DNA of 64,000 nt from NCBI RefSeq assembly GCF_040659735.1, contig NZ_JBFANZ010000006.1, forward strand, positions 1 through 64,000, given 5' to 3'. Positions 49,334-58,238 of this stretch are shown in pieces (within the stretch, counting starts at the first letter, position 1; every line of letters starts with the position of its first letter). This DNA is from Micromonospora_I sp040659735. Its GTDB lineage: Bacteria; Actinomycetota; Actinomycetes; Mycobacteriales; Micromonosporaceae. The notes beneath the pieces are model-generated. The model saw only the letters and a program-made list of their open reading frames with translations. It did not search any database and had not been told where the DNA came from. The position numbers and the translations under genes are program-made.

Positions 49334-51085
49334 ATGGAGCCACCGTTGACCGACACCACCCCCACCAACGATCCGGCCGACACCACGCCGTCGAACCCGC
49401 CCGCCGAGACCACGCCCGTCACGCAGCCAGCGGAGACCGCCCCCGTGGCGCAACCGCCCGGCCCGCAGACACCGGACGCGCCTCCGACACCGGTCCCACC
49501 CGGGACGGCGATGCGACCGGTACAGCCGCCCGGGCAGCACCCGTACCGACGACCGCCGGTCGTACCCCGTCGGCCGTCGCTGCTGGAGCGGCGCTGGCCG
49601 GCACCGGTCGGCGGCGCGCAGCCGGCGGTCCTCGGCGCGGTGGTCGCCGCCGCCGCGATCGGTGCGGTGAGCATCCCGCTGGACCGTCCCGGTGTCGGCT
49701 GGTTGGTGAGCGTCCTTGCCGGCACAGGCGCACTCGCGGCGACCGTCCGGGGCGCGGTTCGGTCCGGCACCACGGGGGCGCCGGACCGAACCGGGACCGC
49801 CGCACGGTCACGGTTGAGCGCGGAACGCCTGCTCTGGACGGTCGCGACCATTGGCTTGATCGGCGTCGGCACGGTCCGCGCGGCCGGCTGGCTGTTCGTA
49901 CTCTGTGTGCTCACCGCCGGGGTGACGGCGGGTCTGGCGGTGACCGACGGGCGCTCCGTGCGTGGCCTGCTGCTCTCCGGCGTCATCGTGCCCGCGGCGG
50001 TCGGGCGGGCGGTGCCGTGGTCGGTGGCCGGCGTGGGCCGGGGCGGCGGCCGGGTCGTCGGACGCACCGCGATCACGATCGCGGTCTCGGTGGCCCTGCT
50101 GGTTGTCTTCGGCGCCCTCTTCGCCTCCGCCGACCCCGCCTTCGCCCACCTGCTCGACGCGGTGGTACCCACGCTGTCGGGCGCCGGCCTGGCGCGCGGG
50201 GCCTTCCTCTTCCCGATCATCGGTGCCGGGCTGCTCGCCGCGGCGTTCCTGCTGGCCGCTCCGCCCGACCTGACCGGCCTGGAGACCGCCGCGTCGCGTC
50301 GGGTACGACGGCTGGAGTGGGCGGCCCCCGTCGCGCTGTTGGACGCGCTGTTCGCGGCCTTCGTGCTGGTCCAGGTGACACACCTGTTCGGTGGTTCGGA
50401 CCACGTCCTGGCTACGTCGGGGCTGACGTACGCCGAATATGCCCGCGGCGGCTTCTGGCAACTACTGGCGGTCTCCGTTCTCACCGTGCTGGTTATCGCC
50501 GCGGCCAGCCGTTGGGCACCTCGCCAGGTGCGGGCCGACCGGGTGCTGATCCGTCTCCTGCTGGGGGCGCTCGCGCTGCTCAGCCTCGTCGTGGTCGCCT
50601 CTGCCCTGTTCCGCATGGACGTCTACCAGCAGGCGTACGGCTTCACCCGGCTCCGGCTGCTCGTCTCGGCCACCGAACTGTGGCTCGGCCTGTTGTTCGT
50701 GCTCGTGCTGATCGCCGGTATCCGTCTACGCGCCCCCTGGTTGCCCCGACTCGTCATCGGCACCGGGGTGCTGGCGCTGATGGGCCTCGCCGCGCTCAAC
50801 CCCGACCGGCTTATCGCCGACCGCAATATCGATCGGTACTTCAGCACCCAGCGCGTGGACGTGTGGTACCTCTCCCAACTGTCCGCCGACGCGATACCGG
50901 CGCTGGACCGCCTGCCGGAATCCCTGCGGCACTGCGCCGTCACGGAGATCGACCGGGATCTGGCGCGGCACCGCGACGGCTGGCGGGAGGCGAACGTCGC
51001 GCGGGCTCAGGCGCGGCGGCTACTCGCCGCCAATCCGCTTCCGGACGCAGAGCCGGACTGCTACGTGTCGGGGTCACGCGGGTGA
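49334..51085 (+). CDS. Polytopic membrane protein, DUF4153/DUF4173-like
   Basis: The 583-residue protein begins with ~75 Pro/Thr-rich residues, then about eleven to twelve hydrophobic segments and a soluble tail of ~110 residues. The segment LFRMDVYQQAYGFTRLRLLV, with a long helix pattern and NPDRLIADRNIDRY after it, is typical of the DUF4153/DUF4173 family. Function is unknown. ATG 49334 is used; a TTG four codons on has a better placed GGAG. It lies 63 bases after the kinase gene, possibly in the same operon. Confidence 0.78.
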   Translation: MEPPLTDTTPTNDPADTTPSNPPAETTPVTQPAETAPVAQPPGPQTPDAPPTPVPPGTAMRPVQPPGQHPYRRPPVVPRRPSLLERRWPAPVGGAQPAVLGAVVAAAAIGAVSIPLDRPGVGWLVSVLAGTGALAATVRGAVRSGTTGAPDRTGTAARSRLSAERLLWTVATIGLIGVGTVRAAGWLFVLCVLTAGVTAGLAVTDGRSVRGLLLSGVIVPAAVGRAVPWSVAGVGRGGGRVVGRTAITIAVSVALLVVFGALFASADPAFAHLLDAVVPTLSGAGLARGAFLFPIIGAGLLAAAFLLAAPPDLTGLETAASRRVRRLEWAAPVALLDALFAAFVLVQVTHLFGGSDHVLATSGLTYAEYARGGFWQLLAVSVLTVLVIAAASRWAPRQVRADRVLIRLLLGALALLSLVVVASALFRMDVYQQAYGFTRLRLLVSATELWLGLLFVLVLIAGIRLRAPWLPRLVIGTGVLALMGLAALNPDRLIADRNIDRYFSTQRVDVWYLSQLSADAIPALDRLPESLRHCAVTEIDRDLARHRDGWREANVARAQARRLLAANPLPDAEPDCYVSGSRG

Positions 51086-51195
51086 CCCGGGACGGACGCG
51101 GGGGATCGACAATCCGGGGCGGCCGGCACGACTGCCGGGCTCGCGCACCCCCGATCCGGCCACCTCCGCCGGCGCGGCCAGGCCGCGCCAGTGGG

Positions 51196-51227
51196 CGGTC
51201 GCGCGAGTGGACGGTCGCGCGAGTGGA
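51196..51227 (+). repeat. Tandem 16-bp direct repeat
   Basis: CGGTCGCGCGAGTGGA occurs at 51196-51211 and again at 51212-51227 without mismatch, in the 270-base gap before the secreted repeat protein gene. A promoter-like TTGCCG (51247-51252) and TATGAT (51268-51273), 15 bases apart, follow, so the repeats may be regulator sites. Confidence 0.55.
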
Positions 51228-51356
51228 TCTCGACCGAAAAGGCGAATTGCCGATATAGCGCAGGATCTATGATCCGATCGCCGATCTTGTTTCGGGGCAA
51301 CCGATCCGCGCGGCCCAGCCGCCGCGGCCGCCCCGTCCCCTCACGTTTGGACGTAC

Positions 51357-53444
51357 ATGCGCTTTCCACTTCTGCGCCGCGCCGCGTTGGCCGGCGCGGT
51401 CATCACGGCCGTCGCGCTCGCCGGGGCACCCCCCGCGCACGCGGCCGGCACGGGCACCATCACCGGTCGGTTGACCACGAGCGCCGGCACCCCGGCCGCC
51501 GACGTCCCGGTCCAGGTCTACGACGCCGACACGTACAACAGTCCCGGCTGGGCCACCACGGACGCGGACGGCCGCTACACCATCACCGGCCTGGCCCCCA
51601 AGGCGTACATCGTCGGGTTCTTCCCGACCGGCGGCGCGCAACAGTTCTACCGCCAGCAGTCCGAGGTCTGGCAGGCCGACGCGGTCACGGTCGTCAGTGG
51701 ACAGACCGTCACGGCGGACGACCAGCTCCGAGCGACCGGCGTCATCACCGGACAGATCCGGGACGGGGCCGGCAACCCGGCATCCTCGCTTCTCGTGCGG
51801 GTGGTGAACAACGATTCGGGCGACCAGGTCTACGGCTCCACCGATGGCGAGGGGCGCTACCGGTTGGACGCCCTGCCCGGTTGGTACACCATCTCTTTCG
51901 ACCCGATCGAGGGCTCGTACCAGAGCCAGTACGTGCCCGGAAAGCTCGATTCGGAGAGCGCTCAGCGCTTCGAGGTGCGGGCCGGTGCGGAGGTCGTCGC
52001 GGACGACACGGTGTTGCCCATTGGCAGCCTCGCCGGTCGGTTCACCAGCGCGGCCGGCGAGCCGCTCGCCAACGTCACCGTCTCGGCCACCACGCCGAAC
52101 TGGTACGGCTCCGCCCCGGACGCGGCGACGGACGCGAACGGCCAGTTCGCCATGCCCGCGCTGCTCGCCGGCGCGTACAAGGTCGCTTTTTACCACGGCG
52201 AGCGACAGCAGTACTACCGCGGCAAGCTGGACCAGGCGGACGCCGAGCTGGTCGTGGTGCACGGCGAGCAAACGACGCGGATCAGCGACAAGCTGCTCGG
52301 CACCGGATCGGTGCGCGTCTCCGCGGTTGACGCCGTCACCGGCGCACCGCTGGCGACCTTCTGCGTCAAAGCGGTGTGCAGCAAAGGAACCGGCCAGGTC
52401 ACGATCGATGACCTCCCGCAGGGGCAGCACGACCTCTACGTCGACGTGCCGAACGCCCTGCACTTCAGCAAGGAGATCACGGGCGTCCGGGTCCGGGCCG
52501 GACAGACCACGGAACGGACGGTGTTGCTGAAGCCCGCCGCGGCCATCACCACCACCATCGTCGACCGCCGGACCGGGCAACCCGTGAAGGACGTCTGCGT
52601 CGACGCCTTCCTGCCCAAGCAGGCCAGCCTCAGGGACGGTCACGGTCGGTGCAGTGACCGGAACGGCAAGATCACCATTGGTCCGCTGGAGGGCGGCTCC
52701 TACCGGCTCTTCGCCATCCCCCAGGACGTGGCGTACGGGCGGCAGTGGGTCGGCGCCGACGGTGGCACAGGCGACGAACGGCAGGCCGCCCCTGTCGCCG
52801 CCACCGCGGGGAAGGCCGCCGCGGCCCCGCAGGTCAAGCTGGATCCGGCCGGGTCGCTCACCGGCCGGGTAACGGATGCCGCGAGCGGTGCTCCGATTCA
52901 ATCTGCCGGCATCGCGCTGCTGACCGGCCACCCCGGCGTCGGTGTGGGCGACGAGGTGACCGACGCCGATGGCCGCTACCGGATCGGGCGGCTCGGGCCG
53001 TACGAGTGGCCGCTCGGCTTCGGCGCGCACGACTATGCGCAACAGTGGTCGGGGGGCGCCGTCAGCCGCTTCACCGCCACCCCGATCGCGGTGACGGCCG
53101 GTGGCACAGCGACGCACGACATCGCGCTGAGCGCCGGCACCGAGGTAACCGGATCCTTCAACAACCAGGACGGCACGGCCTTCGCCGGCGGGTGGGTCCT
53201 GGCCCACAACGCGGAGACCGGAGACGTGGCCGGCGCGGGCTGGATGTCCGACGGGCAGTTCCGCATGCGCGTCCTCGGCAAGCAGCGCATCTACGTCACC
53301 TACAACGTCTCGTTCCGGGACGGACAAGACTGGTACGACGATCGCTACCTGGCGACGCAGCCCGACGGAAGCCGTAAGCTCGCGATCTTCGTCGTCCCGG
53401 CGACCGGCACGCTCGCCGTCAACCTGGTCGTACAGACCGGCTGA
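51357..53444 (+). CDS. Secreted protein of tandem carboxypeptidase-regulatory/Cna-B-like domains
   Basis: The 695-residue protein has a signal peptide ending ...PPAHAAG (~residue 31). About seven repeats of 80-95 residues follow, each with GxITGRLTxxAGxPxAxVxVxV ... ATDADGRYxIxxLxxGxYxVxF-type strands, as in the transthyretin-like CarboxypepD_reg/Cna-B fold. Two Cys pairs in the middle (FCVKAVC, VCVDAFL...GRC) may form disulphides. There is no membrane anchor or LPxTG motif, and no peptidase domain. It is probably an extracellular adhesive or structural protein. Confidence 0.8.
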   Translation: MRFPLLRRAALAGAVITAVALAGAPPAHAAGTGTITGRLTTSAGTPAADVPVQVYDADTYNSPGWATTDADGRYTITGLAPKAYIVGFFPTGGAQQFYRQQSEVWQADAVTVVSGQTVTADDQLRATGVITGQIRDGAGNPASSLLVRVVNNDSGDQVYGSTDGEGRYRLDALPGWYTISFDPIEGSYQSQYVPGKLDSESAQRFEVRAGAEVVADDTVLPIGSLAGRFTSAAGEPLANVTVSATTPNWYGSAPDAATDANGQFAMPALLAGAYKVAFYHGERQQYYRGKLDQADAELVVVHGEQTTRISDKLLGTGSVRVSAVDAVTGAPLATFCVKAVCSKGTGQVTIDDLPQGQHDLYVDVPNALHFSKEITGVRVRAGQTTERTVLLKPAAAITTTIVDRRTGQPVKDVCVDAFLPKQASLRDGHGRCSDRNGKITIGPLEGGSYRLFAIPQDVAYGRQWVGADGGTGDERQAAPVAATAGKAAAAPQVKLDPAGSLTGRVTDAASGAPIQSAGIALLTGHPGVGVGDEVTDADGRYRIGRLGPYEWPLGFGAHDYAQQWSGGAVSRFTATPIAVTAGGTATHDIALSAGTEVTGSFNNQDGTAFAGGWVLAHNAETGDVAGAGWMSDGQFRMRVLGKQRIYVTYNVSFRDGQDWYDDRYLATQPDGSRKLAIFVVPATGTLAVNLVVQTG

Positions 53445-53504
53445 CCCGGGTTGTGGGAAGGGGGGCCGGTCGGGAAACCACCGGCCCTCCGGCTTTCCCG
53501 CGGG

Positions 53505-53544
53505 TTATCCACACGGGTGAACGGGTTTCCGCCTGTTGTGCACA
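53505..53544 (+). promoter_or_regulatory. DnaA-box-like motif, related to 47365-47404
   Basis: TTATCCACA at 53505-53513 and TTGTGCACA (one mismatch) at 53536-53544. The surrounding GGTTATCCACACGGGTGAACGG closely resembles GGTTATCCACAGGAGTGAAC at 47363-47382, so the two intergenic regions share a longer motif. Confidence 0.5.
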
Positions 53545-53588
53545 GCGCCCGCGATCGATCCCGCGATGTGGGTGCCGACCTCGCGCAC

Positions 53589-53616
53589 TTGACAATCACC
53601 GGCTGGCGGCGAGACT
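53589..53616 (+). promoter_or_regulatory. Candidate promoter of the first symporter operon
   Basis: TTGACA (53589-53594) and GAGACT (53611-53616) are 16 bases apart. Only six bases separate the -10 from the ATG at 53623, so the transcript would be leaderless or nearly so, as is common in actinobacteria. Confidence 0.5.
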
Positions 53617-53622
53617 GCCGGC

Positions 53623-54048
53623 ATGGCCGCACCCGCCGATCCGACCGCGAGCGCCGGCCGGACCACGGGCGCGTCCACCCCGCGCCAGCGGACCCGGCTG
53701 GTGCTGGCCGAGGTGACCCGCCAGCGCAGGGACCCGGACCGCACCCGCACCGAACTGGCCGAGCAGACCCGGGTCGGCGAGGCGCTCGTACGCGGACTGG
53801 TTCGCGCCCAGCTCGCCCTGGCCCTGCGGCTGTCGCTGGTCGTCGCGATCGGGCTCGGCGGCCTGCCACTGCTCTTCGCGGTCGCGCCGGCGGTCGGCGC
53901 GGCGAAGATCTTCGGGATCAACCTGCCGTGGCTGCTGCTCGGGGTCGCCGCCTTCCCGTTCCTGGTGGGCGTCGGCTGGATCTTCGTGCGCCTCGCCGAA
54001 CGCAACGAGCAGGACTTCACTGCGCTGGTGCGCCGGCCGGAGCGCTGA
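53623..54048 (+). CDS. Small two-helix membrane protein, symporter partner
   Basis: The 141-residue protein has a charged cytoplasmic N-terminal half (RTRLVLAEVTRQRRDPDRTR ... VGEALVRGLVRAQLA) and two membrane helices (ALRLSLVVAIGLGGLPLLFA, INLPWLLLGVAAFPFLVGVG). It ends in RNEQDFTALVRRPER. Small proteins of this kind precede ActP-type symporter genes in actinobacteria, as DUF485 proteins do in other bacteria. It lies five bases before the symporter gene. Confidence 0.75.
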   Translation: MAAPADPTASAGRTTGASTPRQRTRLVLAEVTRQRRDPDRTRTELAEQTRVGEALVRGLVRAQLALALRLSLVVAIGLGGLPLLFAVAPAVGAAKIFGINLPWLLLGVAAFPFLVGVGWIFVRLAERNEQDFTALVRRPER

Positions 54049-54053
54049 GGGCC

Positions 54054-55697
54054 GTGCCCAACCCCTACACCGTGCCGGCGATCGTGGCGGTCACCCTGAT
54101 CTCCGTCGCCATCGGCTTCTACGGGCTGAAGCTGGCCCGCACCACCTCCGACTTCCTGGTCGCCTCCCGGATGGTCAGTCCGACCTGGAACGCCGCCGCG
54201 ATCGGCGGTGAATACCTCTCCGCCGCGTCGTTCCTCGGCATCGCCGGTCTGATCCTCAAGTACGGCGTGGACGTGCTCTGGTATCCGGTCGGCTTCGCCG
54301 CCGGCTATCTGGCGCTGCTGCTCTTCGTGGCCGCGCCGCTGCGCCGGTCGGGGGCGTTCACCCTGCCGGACTTCTGCGAGGTGCGGCTCGGCTCGCGCCG
54401 GCTGCGCAAGCTGGCCACGGTTTTCGTCATCTTCATCGGATGGTTCTATCTGGTGCCGCAGATGCAGGGCGCCGGCCTGACCCTCACCACGGTGACCGGC
54501 GGTCCCTACCAACTCGGCGCGCTGCTGGTCGGCGCGGTGGTCACCGCCAACGTGGCGCTGGGCGGCATGCGCGCGATCACCTTCGTGCAGGCGTTCCAGT
54601 ACTGGCTCAAGCTCACCGCGCTCGCCGTACCCGCGATCTTCCTGGTCCTGCAGTGGCAGGCCGACGGGCGGCCGCCGGTCACGCCGCCGGAGGGGCTGAC
54701 CTTTCCCCGCGCGACCACCATCGTGGTCGAACAGCCGGCGACCCTCGCTCTCGGGGACGGCAGCGTCGTGGAGGTGCAGCCGGGAACGGAACTCTCCTTC
54801 GCCGCCGGCGCCCCCGTGCCGCAGGTCTCCACCGTGCCGGCCAACCTGGGGCCGGACTGGCTGCTGCCGGGGGGCGCGGAGCACGGCGAGCGGGGTCTGT
54901 TCGCCGCGTACTCCCTGATCCTGGCCACCTTCCTCGGCACGATGGGGTTGCCGCACGTACTCGTGCGCTTCTACACCAACCCGGACGGCGCCGCCGCCCG
55001 GCGCACCACACTGGTCGTGCTCGCGCTCGTGGGGCTCTTCTACCTGCTCCCCACCCTCTACGGCGTGCTCGGCCGGGTCTACACCCCGCAGTTGCTGATG
55101 ACCGGCCAGTCCGACGCGGTGGTGGTGCTCCTGCCCGGCGCCGCGCTCGGTGGCGGTGTGACCGGGCAGTTGTTGGCCGCGCTCGTGGCGGCCGGCGCCT
55201 TCGCCGCTTTCCTCTCCACCTCCTCGGGGTTGCTCACCAGCGTCGCCGGGGTGATTTCCACAGACGTCCTGGGGCGCGGCTCCGTCCGCGACTTCCGGCT
55301 GGCCACCGTGGTCGCCGGGCTGGTGCCGATGGTGCTCGCGCTCAACGTCTCCGGGCTCGACGTCTCGCAGGTGGTGGGGTTGGCGTTCGCGGTCGCCGCG
55401 TCCAGCTTCTGCCCGCTCCTGGTGCTCGGCATCTGGTGGCGGGGGTTGACCGACGTCGGTGCGGCGGCCGGCATTCTCGTCGGCGGCGGGGCCGCCATCG
55501 CCGCCGTCCTGGTCACCGTCATCGGGCCCGCGCTGTCCGGCTGGCCGGCGGCGCTGCTCACCCAGCCGGCGGCCTGGACCGTGCCGCTGGCGTTCGCCGT
55601 CATGGTGGCCGTGTCCCTGGCCACCCGCCGTCGGATGCCGTCGGACGTCGGCGCCACCATGCTGCGGTTGCACGCCCCCGAGAGCCTCCGCCTCTGA
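54054..55697 (+). CDS. Sodium:solute symporter (ActP/cation-acetate type)
   Basis: The 547-residue protein starts at GTG 54054 after GAGG. About 13 membrane helices carry SSS signatures: FLVASRMVSPTWNAAAIGGE, YLSAASFLGIAG, GTMGLPHVLVRFYTNPDGAA and FLSTSSGLLTSVAGVISTD. The family imports acetate and short organic acids with Na+ or H+. An insert of ~60 residues (about 205-280, strand-rich: TIVVEQPATLALGDGSVVEV) replaces a short loop and is probably extracellular. It pairs with the small upstream membrane gene. Confidence 0.9.
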   Translation: MPNPYTVPAIVAVTLISVAIGFYGLKLARTTSDFLVASRMVSPTWNAAAIGGEYLSAASFLGIAGLILKYGVDVLWYPVGFAAGYLALLLFVAAPLRRSGAFTLPDFCEVRLGSRRLRKLATVFVIFIGWFYLVPQMQGAGLTLTTVTGGPYQLGALLVGAVVTANVALGGMRAITFVQAFQYWLKLTALAVPAIFLVLQWQADGRPPVTPPEGLTFPRATTIVVEQPATLALGDGSVVEVQPGTELSFAAGAPVPQVSTVPANLGPDWLLPGGAEHGERGLFAAYSLILATFLGTMGLPHVLVRFYTNPDGAAARRTTLVVLALVGLFYLLPTLYGVLGRVYTPQLLMTGQSDAVVVLLPGAALGGGVTGQLLAALVAAGAFAAFLSTSSGLLTSVAGVISTDVLGRGSVRDFRLATVVAGLVPMVLALNVSGLDVSQVVGLAFAVAASSFCPLLVLGIWWRGLTDVGAAAGILVGGGAAIAAVLVTVIGPALSGWPAALLTQPAAWTVPLAFAVMVAVSLATRRRMPSDVGATMLRLHAPESLRL

Positions 55698-55781
55698 ACG
55701 GTCCCTCCTACCACCGGAGGAGGGACGGATCATCCGCGTTGCGCAGGCGCGCGTTTGGCGCTGGCCGCTACGGTCAGTGGC

Positions 55782-56543
55782 GTGATCAGTGGTGAGCAGG
55801 GTGCGCTCGCGTTACGCGGGCTGGTCAAGCGGTTCGACACCAAGGTGGCCGTGAGCGGGGTCGACCTGGACGTGCCGATCGGCTCGTTCTACGGGCTGCT
55901 CGGCCCCAACGGCGCGGGCAAGACGACCACGCTGTCTATGGCGGTCGGCCTGCTGCGCCCCGACGCGGGCGGCGCCTGGGTGCTCGGGCACGACGTGTGG
56001 AGCAACCCGGTCCAGGCCAAGCACCTGCTCGGCGTGCTGCCCGACGGCGTCCGCCTGTTCGATCGGCTCAACGGCGCCGAGCTGCTGGCCTATCACGGAC
56101 TGCTGCGCGGCATGGACCCGGCGGTGGTCGACCAGCGGGCACGGGAACTGCTCGACGTGCTGGCGCTCGGCGACGCCGGACGCACCCTGGTCGTCGACTA
56201 TTCGGCCGGGATGAAGAAGAAGATCGGGCTGGCCTGCGCCCTGCTGCACGCGCCGCGACTGCTCGTGCTCGACGAGCCGTTCGAGGCCGTCGACCCGGTG
56301 TCCGCCGCACTCATCCGCGACATCCTGCAGCGCTACGTGTCGGGCGGGGGCACGGTGGTCTTCTCCAGTCACGTCATGGAGGTGGTCGAGCGGCTCTGCA
56401 GCCACGTCGCGATCCTCGCCGACGGGACGATCAAGCGGGTCGGCACGATCGACGAGGTCCGTGGAGGGCGCTCGCTGGAAGACGTCTTCGTCGAGGTGGT
56501 CGGGGGCCGGACGGCCACCGGCGACGAGTTGGCGTGGCTGTGA
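55782..56543 (+). CDS. ABC transporter ATP-binding protein
   Basis: The 253-residue ATPase has Walker A GPNGAGKTT, Q-loop region, a divergent signature YSAGMKKKIGLA in place of LSGGQ, Walker B LLVLDEPFEAVDP and the switch His in FSSHVMEVVE. It is of the CcmA/Nat type that powers two-component ABC exporters. The GTG start has no clear ribosome-binding site. Its stop overlaps the GTG of the permease (GTGA, 56540-56543). Confidence 0.92.
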   Translation: MISGEQGALALRGLVKRFDTKVAVSGVDLDVPIGSFYGLLGPNGAGKTTTLSMAVGLLRPDAGGAWVLGHDVWSNPVQAKHLLGVLPDGVRLFDRLNGAELLAYHGLLRGMDPAVVDQRARELLDVLALGDAGRTLVVDYSAGMKKKIGLACALLHAPRLLVLDEPFEAVDPVSAALIRDILQRYVSGGGTVVFSSHVMEVVERLCSHVAILADGTIKRVGTIDEVRGGRSLEDVFVEVVGGRTATGDELAWL

Positions 56544-58213
56544 GCGTGACCGGGCCGGCGTCGGTCGGCGTGCGCCCGGTCTCGGCCCGGCACTTCGCCC
56601 GGCTGAAGCTGCGGGTCATGCGCAACAACATGCGCGGGCAGGGCTGGCGGATCGCGCTCTTCGTGACCGGGATCGTGTTCGGTCTCTGGTTCGCCGCCGC
56701 GGCGTTCTTCCTGCTCGCCGCGCCCGGCCTCGCCGACGATGTCGAGATCGCCGGGCTCACCGCCGCGTTCGCCGGTGCGCTGCTGGTGCTCGGCTGGCTG
56801 CTGCTGCCCCTGGTCTTCTTCGGGGTCGATGAGACGCTCGACCCGGCGCGCTTCGCGCTCCTGCCGCTGCGTCCACGCACCCTGGTCACCGGCATGTTCG
56901 TCGCGGCGCTGATCGGGGTCCCCGCGGTCGCCACCTTCATCGCCACCGCGGGGATGGTCGTCTCGGCAGCGCTGCTCGGCGGTTGGGCGGCCGCACTGGC
57001 CCAAGCGGTCGGCATCGCCGGCGGCCTGCTCCTCTGCGTCGCCGCCAGCCGGGCGGTGACCAGTGCTTTCGCCACGCTCCTGCGGTCGCGTCGGGTGCGT
57101 GACCTGGCGACGGTGCTACTCGCGGTCCTCGCCGCGCTCCTCGGTCCGCTGCAGATCGGGGTCATGAGCGCGGTGCACAACGCCGACTGGCACGGACTGG
57201 CGGGGGTGGCACGGGCGATCGGGTGGACCCCGCTCGCCGCGCCCTACACCGTCGGGATCGACGTGGCCGAGGGACGGGCGTGGGCGGTGCCGGTGAAGCT
57301 GGCGATCACCGCGCTGACCATCGCGGCACTGCTCTGGTGGTGGTCGCGCTCGCTGGAGTCGGCGATGGTCGGCGCCGCGAGCAAGGGCCGGGTCCGGGCG
57401 GAGCACGACCTCACCGCGAAACCGGTCGCGCAGCTCTTCCCGCGCGGCACGCGCTGGCTGCGGCACGACCGCTACGGGGCGCTGGTCGCCCGCGAGGCGC
57501 GGTACTGGTGGCGGGACACCCGGCGGCGGGCCACTTTGATCACCTTCGCCGTCGTCGGCGTCTTCGTTCCGGTGATGGTCAACGTCGGCACCACCGGCCT
57601 GATCGAGGGGCAGAGCCAGTTCGACGCCTCGCCGACCCTGGTCAGCCTGTCGATGCTCTTCGTCGGCGTGCTCGCCGCGGTGAGCCTGGCCAACCAGTTC
57701 GGCTTCGACGGCAGCGCGTACGCGGCCAACGTGATCGCCGGGGTGCCGGGTCGGCTGGAGCTGCGGGCCCGGCTGGTCGCCTATTCGATCTACATCGTGC
57801 CGCTGCTGGTCGTGATCTCCATCGTCCTGGGGCTCTTCCTGCGCGAACCGGCGTGGATCGGCGTCATGGCCGGCACGCTCTTCGCGGCGTACGGCAGCGG
57901 GCTCGCGATCACTCTGTTCGTGTCTGTGCTGGGCGCCTACGCCCTGCCGGAAACCTCCAACCCGTTCGCGATGAACAGCGGCGCCGGGATGGCGCGCAGT
58001 CTGCTCAGCCTGCTCGCGATGATCGGCGCGGCCGCCGTCTCCGTGCCGATGGTGATCGCCACGGCGTTGCTCGGTGGCGTCTGGCTCTGGCTCGCCCTGC
58101 CGGTCGGTCTGGCGTACGGACTCGGCGCGGCCATGTTCGGCGCCTACCTCGCCGGTGACCTGCTCGACCGACGGATGCCCGAACTGCTGCAGACGGTGAC
58201 CCCACGGCGCTGA
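56540..58213 (+). CDS. ABC transporter permease
   Basis: The 557-residue protein has about twelve hydrophobic segments in two halves and a central cytoplasmic part (LESAMVGAASKGRVRAEHDL, RTRWLRHDRYGALVAREARY-like). It belongs to the large ABC-2-type permeases that pair with a single CcmA-like ATPase. The substrate is unknown. It is translationally coupled to the ATPase gene; a second GTG two codons downstream could also start it. Confidence 0.85.
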   Translation: MSVTGPASVGVRPVSARHFARLKLRVMRNNMRGQGWRIALFVTGIVFGLWFAAAAFFLLAAPGLADDVEIAGLTAAFAGALLVLGWLLLPLVFFGVDETLDPARFALLPLRPRTLVTGMFVAALIGVPAVATFIATAGMVVSAALLGGWAAALAQAVGIAGGLLLCVAASRAVTSAFATLLRSRRVRDLATVLLAVLAALLGPLQIGVMSAVHNADWHGLAGVARAIGWTPLAAPYTVGIDVAEGRAWAVPVKLAITALTIAALLWWWSRSLESAMVGAASKGRVRAEHDLTAKPVAQLFPRGTRWLRHDRYGALVAREARYWWRDTRRRATLITFAVVGVFVPVMVNVGTTGLIEGQSQFDASPTLVSLSMLFVGVLAAVSLANQFGFDGSAYAANVIAGVPGRLELRARLVAYSIYIVPLLVVISIVLGLFLREPAWIGVMAGTLFAAYGSGLAITLFVSVLGAYALPETSNPFAMNSGAGMARSLLSLLAMIGAAAVSVPMVIATALLGGVWLWLALPVGLAYGLGAAMFGAYLAGDLLDRRMPELLQTVTPRR

Positions 58214-58238
58214 CGGCCGCCCCCACGGACGCGGGAGA

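Noticed and set aside
53505..55733. 742-codon minus-strand ORF opposite the symporter
   Set aside because: Antisense to a 13-helix symporter; composition is Gly/Arg/His-rich and non-globular.
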